Positions 46,029 through 58,497 of a stretch of 64,000 nt of DNA are shown here, one piece after another. The position numbers and the translations under genes are program-made. Every line of letters begins with the position of its first letter. The first letter of the stretch is position 1. Location: the NCBI RefSeq assembly GCF_003473485.1, contig NC_053042.1:55639762-55703761 (forward strand), read 5' to 3'. Origin of the DNA: Medicago truncatula (taxonomy: Eukaryota; Streptophyta; Magnoliopsida; Fabales; Fabaceae). The notes beneath the pieces were generated by a model. That model had not been told where the DNA came from, did not search any database, and saw only the letters and a program-made list of their open reading frames with translations.

Positions 46029-49000
46029 TTAGACACAATCAACAAAGTCTGAATTAGAGTAACCTTTGACCTCTAAATGTTCAGTTTGCCTATACATAAG
46101 CATGTAGTCTTCGCAACTTTCCAATATTTCATTCTTTACAATAGGTGCTACACTTGGTGAACAATCTTTCATCTGAAACCTGTCTAAGACCTTATTTATA
46201 ATTACCTCTTGTGACAAGCTCATAATTCTACGAACTATGTCTCTTTAAATCTTAATGTTAATGATATAAAAAGCGTCACCCATATCCTTCATATAAAAAC
46301 TCTTAGAGAGCAATTGTTTCACCTCATGCATCAAACCTTTATCATTGGTAGCAAGTAAATATCACCCACACGCAGAATAAGGAAACAAATTTTACTCCCA
46401 TTGACCTTCTGGTATATACATTGATCCATAATGTTCTCTACGAATCCAAAGGAAGAGATGACATCATGAAATTTTAAATACCATTGACGGGAAACTTGTT
46501 TGAGTCCATAAATGGATTTCTTAAGCTTGCATACTAAATGCTCATCACCACTAGAAGAAAATCCTAATGGTTGTCTCATATGAACCTCTTCTTCTAGGTC
46601 TCTATCTAGAAATGCAGTTTTCACATTGATGTAGTTCTAAGTCAAAATAAGCAACCAATGTTAGGATGATGCGAAGAGAATCCTTATTAGATACAATGGA
46701 GAATATCTCCTTGTAATTTATACCCTTCATTTGAGTGAATCCATTGGCAATGAGTCTAGCTTTATAACTCTCAATGTTGCCTAATAAGTCTTTCTTTGTC
46801 TTATAGACCCATTTACAACTAATGGCCTTTAAACCATTAGGCAACTCGACAAGATCCAAGACTCCATTAGATGTCATTGAATTCATCTCATCTTTCATAG
46901 CATCATACCATAAATTTGACTCTCTAGAACTCATGACTTATGAAAATGTTTCAGGATCATTTTCAGCACCAATATTATAGTCCAATTCATGTAAATATAC
47001 AACATAGTTACTAGGTATAGCTGACCTTCTCTCTCTAGTATATTTCCTTAATGTTGGTTCAACATTTTCCAAAGGATCATGTTGCTCAACCATTTATTCA
47101 ACAATTTCTGTAAAATCTTGAACATCTTTATTTACTAGATTATTGTTGGCCACTTGTGGAACTTCAATGACTGATTGCCTAATACTCATTTGATCTTGAG
47201 GAGTACTCTGAATGACAATCAATCTATCACTTGAAGTGGACGGTTCAGCATCAATTTGACTTTTATCAGAACCAATGTCCTGAAATTGATTGCTCCCACT
47301 AATCAAGTCATTTTCAAGAACTTTGCATTTCTTGATTCCACAATCCTAGTGCAATGAGATGGACAATAGAACCTACACCCTTTAGAATTTTTGGCGTATC
47401 CAACGAAATACCCACCAATAGTTCTAGGGTATAGTTTCTTTACTTGTAGATTATAAACTCTTACTTCAGACAGATATCCCTAGCACGCGTATATGACACA
47501 AACTCGGTTTCCAACCTTTAATTAACTTAAACAGTGTCTTTGGGACAACTTGGTTGGAACACGGTTAAATATATACACTGTCGTTTTAAGAGCTTCAATT
47601 CACAAGAACTTTGAAAGTTCGAAGTTTTTATGCAAACTCCTAACCATGTCCATCAATAGTATGTCTACCATGATATTCTTCACCTCTATTAGTTCTCACG
47701 ATCTTAATTTGCTTTTCACATTGTTTTCTACTTCAGCTTTAAAAACTTTAAAGGCATCTAACACTTCATACTTATTATGAAGCTAGTAGACATGCATATA
47801 TCGTGAGTAATCATCAATGAAAGAGATGAAGAATTTCAATCTGATATGCCCATATCTGGACAACATATATCTGAATGTATGATTTCTAATAATTTAGAAC
47901 TCCTCTTTGCACATTTCTTATACTTGTTAGCCTGCTCTGCCTTAATGCAGATTACGCAAGTTTCAAAATCAGTGAAATCTAAAGTATCAATTACTCCATC
48001 ATTCACTAGTCTTTTGATTCACTGAATGGAGATGTGTCCTTATCTCCGGTGCCACAAAATAGAGGATTCCTTATTTATAACACAACCTTTAGTTCCAGCA
48101 TGAACACACATAACATTATTAGTGGCATTATTTTACAAATGAATTGAGAAAAGACCATAAGATAATACTCCATTTCCAACAAAATATTAGATTTATAAAA
48201 CAAATTGAAATACGTTTCATAAAATTCAAAGAGTATCCCAAAGGTACAAGTCTTGAAATGGAAATTAAATTTCTAGAAAAACTAGGAACATAAAATGTCT
48301 TTTCCAAATTTAAAACAAAGCCACTACTTAAAGCTAAATCGCATGTTCAAACAACCTCCACATGAACGCATCTTGATTCCTGAATAGATGCATTGCTCAA
48401 TTAGAAGTGGTTTCCTTAGGCTTGTCATACCCTACAAGGTATTAGTAATATGGATTGTAAACCAAATCAATCCACCAAGTGTTATAAATAACATCAACTA
48501 TATTAGATTCATAACAAACAAATGAGATTAGTTTACCTTTATTTTCAAACCATTTCTGAAATTCAGAACAATCCTTCTTTATGTGTCCATTCATATTAGA
48601 AAATGAACACTTGGACTTTTTCTTAATTCCACCATCGGGAGGTATTTTACCTTTCCCCTTTTCCTTGGCTTGGTTCGAAATCATGTCCTTTCCCACTATC
48701 TTCATCAAAATATACCCATTCATTTCCACCGCAAACCTTTCTTCTTTTTGAACACACAGGGTCAAGAGTTCATTAATTGACCATTTTTTCTTTATGTGTG
48801 TTGTAAGAAATTTTTAGTGGTTCATACGGAGGTGGAAGGGTATTCAAAATATAATGAATAAGGAAAGATTCAGACATGTCAACCTCAAGTGTCTTTAGTT
48901 GTGCTGCAATATCACTCATTCGCATAATGTGCTCACACACACCTTTCATATGGATGAGCTTAATAGTTGAAAACTCCATAATAAGGGTGCTTACAAGTGC

Positions 49001-49369
49001 CTTATCAAATGGTACAAAATGTTCATCAATGGCCTTAAGTAATGCTCGGACATTATTATGTCGATCAAAACAACCATGAATACTAGTCGAGATGTTGGTC
49101 ATTATGAACTTCACACTGAGACGATTGGATCATTCCCACATTTCATAACGATCAACATCATCTGGAAGGCTAGTTTCTGTAATAGAAGGTGGTTCGTTTT
49201 TCCGAATAGCATAATTAATATCCATCAACCCTAAATAAAGAAGAATTCGGTCCTTCCACACCTTATAGTTTTCAACATTCAGTTCGGGAATTTCACACTT
49301 AAAATCAGAAAAATTCATAGCTGCAAAATTAAGCACATGCTTACAATTAAAATTGAGACTACAAAACAA
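46029..49369 (-). pseudogene. Copia polyprotein remnants (gag, integrase, RT, RNase H)
   Basis: Read 5' to 3' on the minus strand: gag start (49369-49130; NYKVWKDRILLYLG) and UBN2-like gag (49114-48773; LLKAIDEHFVP, ILNTLPPPYEP); nucleocapsid region (48765-48442; CSFSNMNGHIKKDC, with the second zinc Cys replaced by Ser); GAG-pre-integrase (about 48070-47930; ILWHRR, stop, GHIS..LVNDGV..LDFTDFETC) and integrase (to about 47765; LLEIIHSDI, FIDDYSRYMH); reverse transcriptase in two frames (46934-46602, NGLKAISCKWVYKTK; 46624-46331, MKTAFLDRDLEEEV, KSIYGLKQVSRQWY); and RNase H region (46223-46029). The catalytic YVDD is RVGD. Many stops and shifts make it dead. Confidence 0.88.
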
Positions 49370-50723
49370 ATATCATGTTTTACCAACGTAAATCAAGTTT
49401 CAAACTATGAACCTATTGACATAAATTTTGCATGTAGGCTAAAACTTTATTCAATTAGTTCATATAACTGAATGACAAAACTATCAATTTATGTTCCTTT
49501 TCCTAATTCCTGAGGGTAAGTTAGAAAATATAAATTGATATTTCATCCTAATTAATTATACAAAAACATAGCAAAAATTCCTGTGGGATGAGATTTACTA
49601 TGTTCAATATAATTAATTACCATCAATGTCACAACTATGATCTTCTTAAACACTTAATATATAATCTTGCATAATTAAAGATGCAGCGGCTACTCCCTAA
49701 TTAATTAAAATTATATAGATCATCTAGACATTTAACTTAAAATAAATTACATAAACTGTAAGCAATTTATTTTAATTTATAGAATTGTATGATTAGGCAT
49801 AAATATCATACAACATACAAACTATAAGTGTCATATTCGTAACACACATGAAATAAGCATGCGATACTACCACCACGCAACAATGCAGGTACCAAATATA
49901 ACATATAGTGATACAAAATATATTTATGTTGAACTGCATCATGAAGCTTAAAACAAATAAACCATGACTCAATTGCATAGCATTTTATTATTATAATAAT
50001 AAAATCAAGCAATGCAAATCAAATTGGTCGCAGCAATTAAAAAGTCTATGGCAACAGCAGTAGAATAGAAATGCAAATCGTAACTGCCAATAAATTATGA
50101 TAATAATATATGGCACTAAAATTGGTAATACTAAGTGCTTGAGTCGGTTCGAGAAAATGGGGCACGCCCACAAAACTGAATGACTGAATTTAAAAATTAT
50201 GAGCATACATCTTCAACCTCTTGAAAGGTCTTTTGACCCGATTGAAAACATAGCAGACTCAGTTTTAACAAATTTCGATTTCATAATCATTTTAACACCA
50301 AAAATAAAAAATTAAACGCATAATAATGAACATAAAAAATGTTTTTCTTTATGAGCTCAATGTTTCGGTGTATCTAAATCGCTCTAATATGAAATTGAAA
50401 ATTATCAGATTCAAGCAAAAACTAAAAATCCGAACACGAAAAGCAAGGCAGAGGTTTTCAAAGGCTATCACATGTGAGTTATTTCTTTAAAACCATAGAA
50501 GAAATAATTATTTATACAGTGGAAACTTAAATTAGGATCAAGGCATACCTCCTGCCATTGCTTCTGCTTGAAGAAGTTGAGGCTCTTCTAAACCTTCTGA
50601 GATGTTAGGCTTAGGGAACCAAAACTGATGAATTGCAAGCCTTTATATAACTTCTGTCATCAAGAAGTTATGGTACGTGCAACAACTACTCCTCATTCCA
50701 AATGGGATAGTGGGCAGTTACTA

Positions 50724-51007
50724 CTCCCTCCGTCCCAAATTGTATGACGTTTTAGACATTTCACACATATTAAAAAATGTAATTAATATTGTGTGGGAAA
50801 GAGAGATATTATGAGTTGTTTTACAAAATTGTCCTCAATAAATGATATGAGAAAGATACAATGAAGGAATTGAAAGAAGAGAGAATAATAAATAGTTAAG
50901 GATATAATAGGAAAAGTAACATTAATTTTTCATTGGTATTGTAAAGCGACATACAATTTGGAACAAATATTTTTTCTAAAGTGACATACAATTTGGGACG
51001 GAAGGAG
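50724..51007. mobile_element. Stowaway-like MITE inside copia 5' LTR
   Basis: Ends CTCCCTCCGTCCCAAATTGT and CAATTTGGGACGGAAGGAG with TA on both sides. The sister LTR reads TTACTATAATTG at the site, so the empty site and TA duplication are confirmed inside the window. Confidence 0.93.
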
Positions 51008-51118
51008 TATAATTGAAGGAAAGAATAAAAGACCACTTTCTGCTTAATGGGTAATTACCATAATGGGCCTTTAATGATAATTACACTTATTTAAATAGTA
51101 ATGGGAAAAAATCTAACA

Positions 51119-51901
51119 AGGCTTACACACGTTATTGTTGAAAACCACATCATTTGTCACCAAAAGAATCCCCTTTGCTAAAAGAGCAGTAATGGATATG
51201 ATCCAAATACTTAGAGGAGGTTTAGGAGAATTGAGGAGCTAGTGAAGTGGATCTTATCCCAAAGTAGTCTTGAAGTATTTGACCAAATTTCTTAGAGGCT
51301 TGAAAACCATTACTGAGAATACATTCATATTTAATTTACTAAAGAAAGTGCTTCAACTTTATTGGAATTTCATAATCAACTCCATGAATAATGAAAAAGT
51401 GTTGAAATTTGGGATTAACTCGTCATTATAAAACCGGTTTGTAAGATGACGAATGTCTCCTCTTTATTCACGTCCAACACTTTTGAGTTTGGTTCGTGTA
51501 CATAAACGGTGGGTGGTCTAATCAATAGAATCTAATACCATAAATTCGGGAGTAATTAATCTTTACAAAATCGGCTTATAAGATGGAAAGTGTCTCGTTT
51601 TTATATTTTTTTTTATCAAGAGTCATATCCATCCGAGGTAAGATTGAGTTTTTCCCAATAAAAAAGCACATTCGAAATTAAGTGATCATGAAGTCACGCA
51701 ATTATAACCATTACTACTAGCATAATATGAACCAAATTGAGACGAACTCCAAGTAATTAGATCATCAAAAAAAAGTCTCCATCCAACAAGAGACTTCGAA
51801 TGCATGACGAATATATATGCATATAGACAATTTATTTGAAAGTGGATTGGTAAAAATATGTTCATTTTAATATTTTGTAATATATTAAAATATATTTTAT
51901 T
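51119..51901. other. Intergenic; old repeat sequence
   Basis: Contains ATAAAACCGGTTTGTAAGAT and, about 150 bp on, CAAAATCGGCTTATAAGATG, a short direct repeat typical of legume intergenic sequence. No gene recognised. Confidence 0.4.
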
Positions 51902-52309
51902 GACAAATTCTATGGTACACTCAATAATTTGAGTGTATTGGTACATCAAATCCTTAAATTAATAGTTAAATGAGTTATTTTTTGTAGGAAAAAATTATTT
52001 TCTATCACCTATGATTATAATAACTAAATCTTATTCACCAAAATCGTCAACGCAGTAAAATTTGATTTTTTTTGAATTCTTATTACTCATAATAGAGAAT
52101 TTTGATTATTTTTTACAATAAAATGTAAAAAAAATTAGTATGATTTTTATAAAAAATAAAATGATATTTTTTCTTATAAAATGATATTTTCTAAAATATA
52201 TTTGTCAACAAACACCTATTTTCTTCATAAAGAATTATAGTTAATTTATAAAAATTGTAAGCGAGAGTACCGGTACACCGTAATTTGCAGGTGTACCGTA
52301 GAAGTTCCC
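51902..52309. mobile_element. GTGTACC-family inverted-repeat element, copy 2
   Basis: Ends GACAAATTCTATGGTACAC and GTGTACCGTAGAAGTTCCC. The 9-bp target duplication TATTTTATT is perfect at 51893-51901 and 52310-52318. Sub-terminal ACCGGTACACC is shared with the other copies. Confidence 0.92.
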
Positions 52310-53235
52310 TATTTTATTACATGAAAAGATATAATGATGTTCATTGACTTTAAATAATAGTTCTAGAAAAAATAAGAAGCATAAATGCGTCCATGATATT
52401 AGTATTCACAATCAAATATTCGAAAAGAATAGACCAATCCCACACCGTCACGTACTAGGTTATTAATGGATTATTCCTATCAGCGTTTCCCATCCAGATG
52501 TGGTGTGTGAACAAACTTGCACAGACAGACTCATAAGTCACGACTCTTTTGGCCTTTCCAAAAGGGTGACAATGCTAATAGCGAGTCGTAATGAACCTAT
52601 AACCCTTTCACAATTGAGGGTAAACAAATTATGAAAGGTTTCGCTAACAAGTTTCTTAAGGATGCTCTTTAAAATTCTCAATTAAAAAAATTTTCATTGA
52701 AAATGTTCAATAATTCAGTTTTCGAAATATTAAATGTACAAATTTCATAAAAATTTACTATCTAAATGCCTTAACATTTTCAAATTAAAGAAACGGTGAA
52801 ACTTAAAAGTAATTAATTTGTGTTATTACTAAGGGCTGTTGTTTGGGATTGTTTTGAAAAAAAAAATCTATTTTTTTAACCAAAAAATCACTTTTACTTA
52901 ATTATTTATTTTTGTAGTGTTTGTTTAAGAATTTTTAAAAATTCATTTTGTTAAAAAAAAACATTTTTAATCAAAATGAAAAACTATTCCTACTAGCTTT
53001 TTAATTTTATTTTTTTTAAAAAAACAAGGAACTCAAATATAAGACCTTCAAATCTTAAAAAAAAATGACTTTATGATAGTAAACAAACAAAAATCTTTTA
53101 ACCCATAATCTATCTTCTTCTTTTTTTAAGTTAAAACAAATGCATCCTAAATCAATCTGTAGTTAAGGGATGTATATTACGATAATTTAAGATATATATA
53201 TTCAATAGACTTAAGGTCTGGTCAGGAGTTTAGAA
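52310..53235. other. Intergenic; nothing firmly recognised
   Basis: The segment at 52430-52630 is less AT-rich (CCCACACCGTCACGTACTAG, AGTCACGACTCTTTTGG) but I could not place it in a family. The rest is AT-rich. Confidence 0.4.
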
Positions 53236-53543
53236 GGGGATGAGAAGTTTTTGGTTTTAGTCCTTGTAAATTTTTTTGTTGTTTTTGGTCCCTGCAAAAT
53301 ATTTTATTTTTGAAAATAGTCCCTCCAGACACCTTTTTAAAAATCAAAAGATTTTGCAAGGATTATTTTTTTAATAAATGGATTCAGTCATCATGTGTCA
53401 CGTGTGCAAATCATCACAAAAGTGGGGCTAGGGACGAAAATCAAAACGAAACATATTTGCAGGGACCAAAAACAACAATTTTTTTTACAGGTACTAAACT
53501 AAAATGCGACATATTTGTAGGGACAAAAACCATATTTTAACCT
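53236..53543. mobile_element. MITE with CGTCCCTG-type arms
   Basis: The left arm (TTTTTGGTTTTAGTCCTTGT, then GTTGTTTTTGGTCCCTGCAA) and right arm (GGGACCAAAAACAACAATT, then GGGACAAAAACCATATTTTA) are inverted. The centre has CATGTGTCACGTG and GTGGGGC as in related legume MITEs. The left end is eroded. Confidence 0.7.
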
Positions 53544-54784
53544 TTAAAAAATTATGTTCATTTTAAATTGCTAATAAGTAAATGGAAGACTCTTTCCTCG
53601 AAAAAAAAAAAAGTAAATAGAAGACTTGTTCATTGACTAATTCTAATTTCTAATAAAAGAAGATGGATACAATCTTGAAAAAATGAATTTAATTATGAAA
53701 ATTGAAAACAATGTTCCGACATAATCATTTTCAAAAAGAATGAAAATGCTAAATCTACTGTTGGAAAATTATTAAAGAAAATAGTGAAAAATATTGAATA
53801 TTACCGGTTTGAACTGATGTCGAAAACAGAAAACATGACAAGTAAACAATACGCTGATAGAGAAAAACTTACTTACCGACAAACCTAAATTTATTTAAAA
53901 AGGTTAAGTATACTCACACAACTATTTTTCTTTTTAAAGATAAAATGATTTATTGTTATTTGTACTTGTGATTATGTAAGTCTTTCGTCCGCTAATAATA
54001 ATCCAAAAAATAATAGTCTTTGGCTTAAAAATTTATAGTGGCTTAAAGTTTCTCTATAAGAATTATTATTATTTTTATTATTATAACAATAACAATAATA
54101 ATAATAATAAATTTAACTAATTGAAAATATTTTTTGAGTTATTTTATCAATTCTTAGTTAATATTATAATGAAATATAATGGGTCGAGGATGATTTTTTC
54201 TGGGTAAAAAAAATCGTATACATTTTGGTAAAAAAAAAAAATACATGTAAATGTCTTTATTTCCGAATACAAGAAAAGATCAAATTACATTTCTATTATT
54301 TCTTTTGAGCTTTAGTGCATGGTCATTTTAAATAATTTTGAGGATTTTTCCTAATCTTAATAATTGGATTCCTAATAAAAAAGCTTTTTTTTAAAAAAAA
54401 AAAAAACTACTTTTTATTTAAATTGTTTCAATCAAAACAATTAAAATAAAATGTCATTTTTTTTTTTGAAGAAGCCAAAATGAAATTAGATTAAACACCG
54501 AGAGTAATTCATCCCGCACAAGGTGTGCAGAGATAAAAACTCCTCAAAAAAAATACAAGAGCAGTATTTGTTACCAAACAAAACAAAGAAAAAATGACAA
54601 GAAGACTACTCCCTAACACCCATACAAATTAAAGGGTGTCGCCATAGGTCATTATAACTGAAAGCTGAAGTTAACCTATTCGCTCTTAACCAGGAAAAAG
54701 ATTCTTACTTTACTTTGTCTAATAATTGAACCAAGTCTTGTACTTTGTTTCTAAAGTTCCATTGATTCTTTCCTTCCAAACTGT
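53544..54784. other. Intergenic; nothing recognised
   Basis: AT-rich sequence with homopolymer runs and a short (ATT/AAT)n stretch near 54060-54112. Confidence 0.4.
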
Positions 54785-54793
54785 CCAAACGCA

Positions 54794-55479
54794 GGTGGCA
54801 TTTAATTTGGGAAAGGAGACTTCTTTCCCACCATGGGAAAGTATTTTTTTAACCATTAGATCAAATATAGACCATAATATTATCATAGACACTCATCATA
54901 ATATTTTATTCACTCTCCTTCATATCTCTCTCACTCACCACTTCCAGCAACGTACTTAACCCATTTAACAATATTCAATCCATGGAAGAAATCTTGTTGT
55001 TCAATTACATGGAAAAAATCGGTTATAGTTTAAGCAATATGTTTCTGTATTGAGAAGAAAGTGTGAAAAAAATAAATGAATTTGGCATATATATATATAA
55101 CCTTTGTTAAACTCATGGATATGCTCCAACTTCTTTTTGAACAAGTTTCTGCGTTTAGTAAACTCGAGTGCGCTTGAGTAGTTTTTTTGGTGGAGCAACA
55201 TCCGTTCAAAAAGAGAGAGATCTTGTTGTTGATTGCAGGAATTGAATGTCCAGGGAGGGAAGAGGAGGAGTTTGTTGGGTTTCTTCCATGGATTGAATAT
55301 TGTTAAATGGGTTAAGTAGGTTGCTGGAAGTGGTGAGTGAGAGAGAGATATGGAGGAGAGCGAATAAAATATTATGGTGAGTGTCTATGATAATATTATG
55401 ATCTATATTTGATCTAATGGTCAAAAAAATACTTTCCCATGGTGGAAAAGAAGTCTCCTTTCCCAAATTAAATGCCACC
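54794..55479. mobile_element. GGTGGCATTT-family inverted-repeat element, member D
   Basis: Termini GGTGGCATTTAATTTGGGAA and TTCCCAAATTAAATGCCACC. Target duplication CCAAACGCA (54785-54793) versus CTAAACGCA (55480-55488), eight of nine. Arms of about 200 bp (54794-54990; 55285-55479) are almost identical, making this the best preserved member. The centre has short frames only. Confidence 0.93.
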
Positions 55480-55488
55480 CTAAACGCA

Positions 55489-55747
55489 ACCATGCCAAAT
55501 CACTCCAAAGAAAGAATGCGTAAATCGCGGTAACCCCGCAATGTGACCAAACTGAATTAGATGCTCACAAGCAGAGTCAAGAGAAATGAACGAGATATGA
55601 AGCCACTAATAAACCCCGTGCCATACACTGCCAAATATGTCACATCGGAAGATAAGATGACTTGTCATTTCTGTACACCCACATCCACCTATGCTATAAA
55701 ATGTTAAATTAATATCAATCTTCTAGTTACTTAAAAGAAGTGTCATC
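55489..55747. other. Intergenic; nothing recognised
   Basis: Slightly less AT-rich sequence between member D and a SINE; no gene recognised. Confidence 0.4.
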
Positions 55748-55820
55748 GTGAACTTAACACAGTTGGTAGGAACAATGCACAATATAGGTAAGATTCGGGA
55801 TTCAAATCTCGACCACCACG
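55748..55820 (+). mobile_element. SINE head fragment
   Basis: GTGAACTTAACACAGTTGGT (box A region) and GATTCAAATCTCGACCACC (box B region) match the 5' half of the SINEs at 506 and 9293; the 3' half is missing or eroded. Confidence 0.6.
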
Positions 55821-56290
55821 AAAAAAACCTACTTGAAAACAAATTCATCAATCAAGTTTTATATTGTACCATCTCAAAAGATCATTCTCAATTGCATATC
55901 CATGTTAATCCAAGTCTTTCTTATAGCATGGTAGAACGAAAGTAAGAGTTAAACAACTTGAATATTAAAATACTACTTTCTCACGAAGTGAATGTCATAA
56001 TAGCAGTAAAAAAAAATTCTATATACAATTTTTTTTTTTTTACAGACTATATACAATAATTGTACTAGAAAAATAATCAAAACTCTTCAGATAGCAATAG
56101 GTCTTTTTTTTCCCTCCAAACAACATTTAACTTAGTCACCGTAAAAGTTTGATGGCCAAATTAATTACACGTAATATTTCAAATCAAATAATTATAGGAA
56201 GCATAACTTTTGTTTTGTTTTCCTTGCTATTTTACCCGGGGGGGATGGAGTAGTTTGTTTGGCTGGATAAAGAGTCGATTTTGTATCCTC

Positions 56291-56362
56291 GTGAACTTAG
56301 CTCAGTTAATAAGAACAATGTATAATATATATAAAGTTTGGTGTTCAAACCCCAACTATAAA
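56291..56362 (+). mobile_element. SINE head fragment
   Basis: GTGAACTTAGCTCAGTTAAT and GGTGTTCAAACCCCAACT give tRNA-like boxes A and B; only the head is present. Confidence 0.55.
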
Positions 56363-57428
56363 AAATAGAGTCAATGTATAATCATAAGGCTTGCAGTGTG
56401 AAATGTTTAAAATAATAAGTCGAAGTATAACATATTTTTTAACTCGTATTATAAATAAAGAAACAATGTGAAATTGCAGCCATAAGAATAGTGGCAATGT
56501 GAAATAGAGAGGCTAAATACACCAAGTATCTCCTAATTTTTTTTAGGGAACCTAAATAATTTATTTTAAAATCATTCCTTATCTCCTAAATACATTAAAA
56601 ATATCAGTCACTTAATTTCAAAGTTTTTTTATATACATAATAAAATGATAAATATAATCATTAAAATCTGTCATAAATGAAAGAGTAGAGGTTCAAACTT
56701 CGATCAAGATATCTTTTTTTTGTTACAATGCTAAAAGACAACAGAAAAAAAGACAGACTATTCCTTAGAAAAAATAGTTTCGAAGGCATCAATCCTCAAG
56801 AGACTCCGAAGACCTTATGGAGGAGATGCATGGTGGCATATATCAATATCTAAAGAAGTGCCAAACTTAACCTTGAAATCTACACATTGATTTTCCTCTA
56901 TAAATAGCAACATTCATTTGATCAACTAACTCTTATGTCTTGAACATTTGATCAAGATATCTAACCTAACAATTTCAACATTTTTATCTAAAAAAAATAA
57001 ATTTAGAGTTTAGGATTTAGGATTGCGTGTTCGACTCACGTCAGGTTCATTACCCATTTCTTTTCTCTCAAAAAAAAAAAAAATTGCAGCAAATAACAGA
57101 TATAAGGAATTAAATAAATAAAAAAACGGAAAGAAAAAGATAGAAGAAAGCACACGAGATTAGGAGCAAGCACACTACATCATCACACGAAAGCAGGTGC
57201 ACGCTTTACTGTCTGGAACAGAACAACTTTTACCCAAAACACATTCCTTTCCACGCACCTTCTTCTTCTTTTTATCTCTTACACTCAGATAGATAGACTC
57301 ATGATAATCTCGCTCTTCTATTCTATCTCGTGACTTCTTCTTTCTCTTTCTCTCCATCATAATCAAATTAACTAACTAACTTCTCTATTCTTCCATTCCA
57401 TTCCACATGATTTTTATTTCTCACCACC
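56363..57428. other. Upstream region of the CASP-like gene
   Basis: AT-rich to about 57100, then a pyrimidine-rich stretch (57240-57428, many CTT/TCT) that is probably the 5' leader. No clear TATA box. Confidence 0.45.
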
Positions 57429-58160
57429 ATGCGTTCCCCTCAGCCACTTCACAACGGCGTCGCCGATAACAACCGTTCACCTTCTGCCCCTCGTTTCCAC
57501 TCCACCGTCGCTGAACACAAACTCCGTCGTTTCAATTCACTCATCCTCGTCTTCCGTCTCACCTCTTTTTCATTCTCCCTTGCTTCCTCTATCTTCATGC
57601 TCGCCACTTCTCGCACCGGTGATTCTCCTCGCTGGTACCATTTCGACACCTTCAGGTAACTCACTCTTTATTTCTTCTCTCTATTTTTAACAAAATTCAA
57701 TTACCTAACAAATTGATATTCAGATTCGTTGTTGCTTCGAATGCAATTGTTGCTACATATTCTCTATTCGAAATGTCTGCTTCCGTTTGGGAAATTTCAA
57801 GAGGAGCAACACTTTTCCCTGAAGTCTTGCAAGTTTGGTTTGATTTTGGCCATGACCAGGTCAGTAACATACTCCACAATTTTCTATCTAATAATTAATT
57901 CAATTCTCTCTTTATGCGTTATGACGCTGGTGGTGCAGATTTTCGCGTATCTGCTATTATCGGCGAGTGCGGCAGGAACATCGATGGCGAGGACACTAAA
58001 GGATATGGACACGTGTACGGTGAGCAATTCGTTCTGCGTGCAAACGGACATAGCAATAGCATTAGGATACGCGTCGTTTCTGTTTCTAGGGTTTACGTCG
58101 TTGTTATCTGGATTCAGACTCGTTTGTTTCATATTAAACGGTTCTCGTTTTCATCTCTGA
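57429..58160 (+). CDS. CASP-like protein, 4C-type (four-helix membrane protein)
   Basis: Exons 57429-57655, 57724-57859 and 57939-58160 have GT..AG borders and matching phases, giving 194 residues. Four membrane segments are evident at about 37-59, 76-98, 121-138 and 159-187, with a short cytosolic N-terminus rich in Pro/Ser. TM1 carries the family Arg (R43, [18 protein letters not shown]), and the loop [20 protein letters not shown] and TM3 start [20 protein letters not shown] fit CASP-like subfamily 4. CASPs form membrane scaffolds that direct cell-wall deposition at the Casparian strip. CASP-like proteins have wider, mostly unknown roles at the plasma membrane. The 4C assignment is from memory of the sequence pattern. 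The introns are short (68 and 79 bp). A GTGTACC-family MITE lies 340 bp past the stop. Confidence 0.88.
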
Positions 58161-58497
58161 ATCTTTTCCGATGAGTTTTGCGTGGAAACGACGTCGTAGA
58201 GGAATGCCGGAGGGGAATATTTGGGTGGGGTCAGGACCAGTGTTTTATTGGTACTCTCAACAATAACAATAGGATGTGATGTGATTTGATTTGGGTCAAC
58301 ATGATTGGTAGATGAAGAAGAAGAAGAAAACTATGAGTTGAAAATATGCGCGTGACTTTGATTTTTGAGGCCATACTTCAATAGATTACTGTAGCTAAGT
58401 ATTTGTACCACATCTATTTCTATTCATTTTTCCACTTAATTTCATACTGCTGGTTAGACTTTATTTTCCAAATTAGTAAGTAGACAGCGGCTCAATA

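Larger units (their letters stand above)
44597..51118 (-). mobile_element. Decayed Ty1/copia retrotransposon with both LTRs
   Basis: The left LTR (44597-45305) and right LTR (50473-51118) share TGTGAGTTATTT, AAAACCATAGAAGAAATAAT, TCATCAAGAAGTTATGGTAC, GTGCAACAACTACTCCTCAT and ATCTAACA ends. The element is transcribed on the minus strand (5' LTR on the right). Each LTR carries a different MITE (44826-45204; 50724-51007). Without these they are about 320 and 360 bp. Next to the 5' LTR, GGCTATCA is left of a primer-binding site like GGCTCTGATACCA. No matching 5-bp target copy was seen at the outer ends. About 1.1 kb of non-coding leader (49370-50472) precedes gag. Confidence 0.85.

Noticed and set aside
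46029-49369. Several separate protein genes between 46 and 49.4 kb
   Set aside because: All are frame-broken pieces of one copia polyprotein between two LTRs.
54726-55493. Two matching proteins (about 77 and 95 residues) on opposite strands
   Set aside because: They are the inverted arms of member D of the GGTGGCATTT family.
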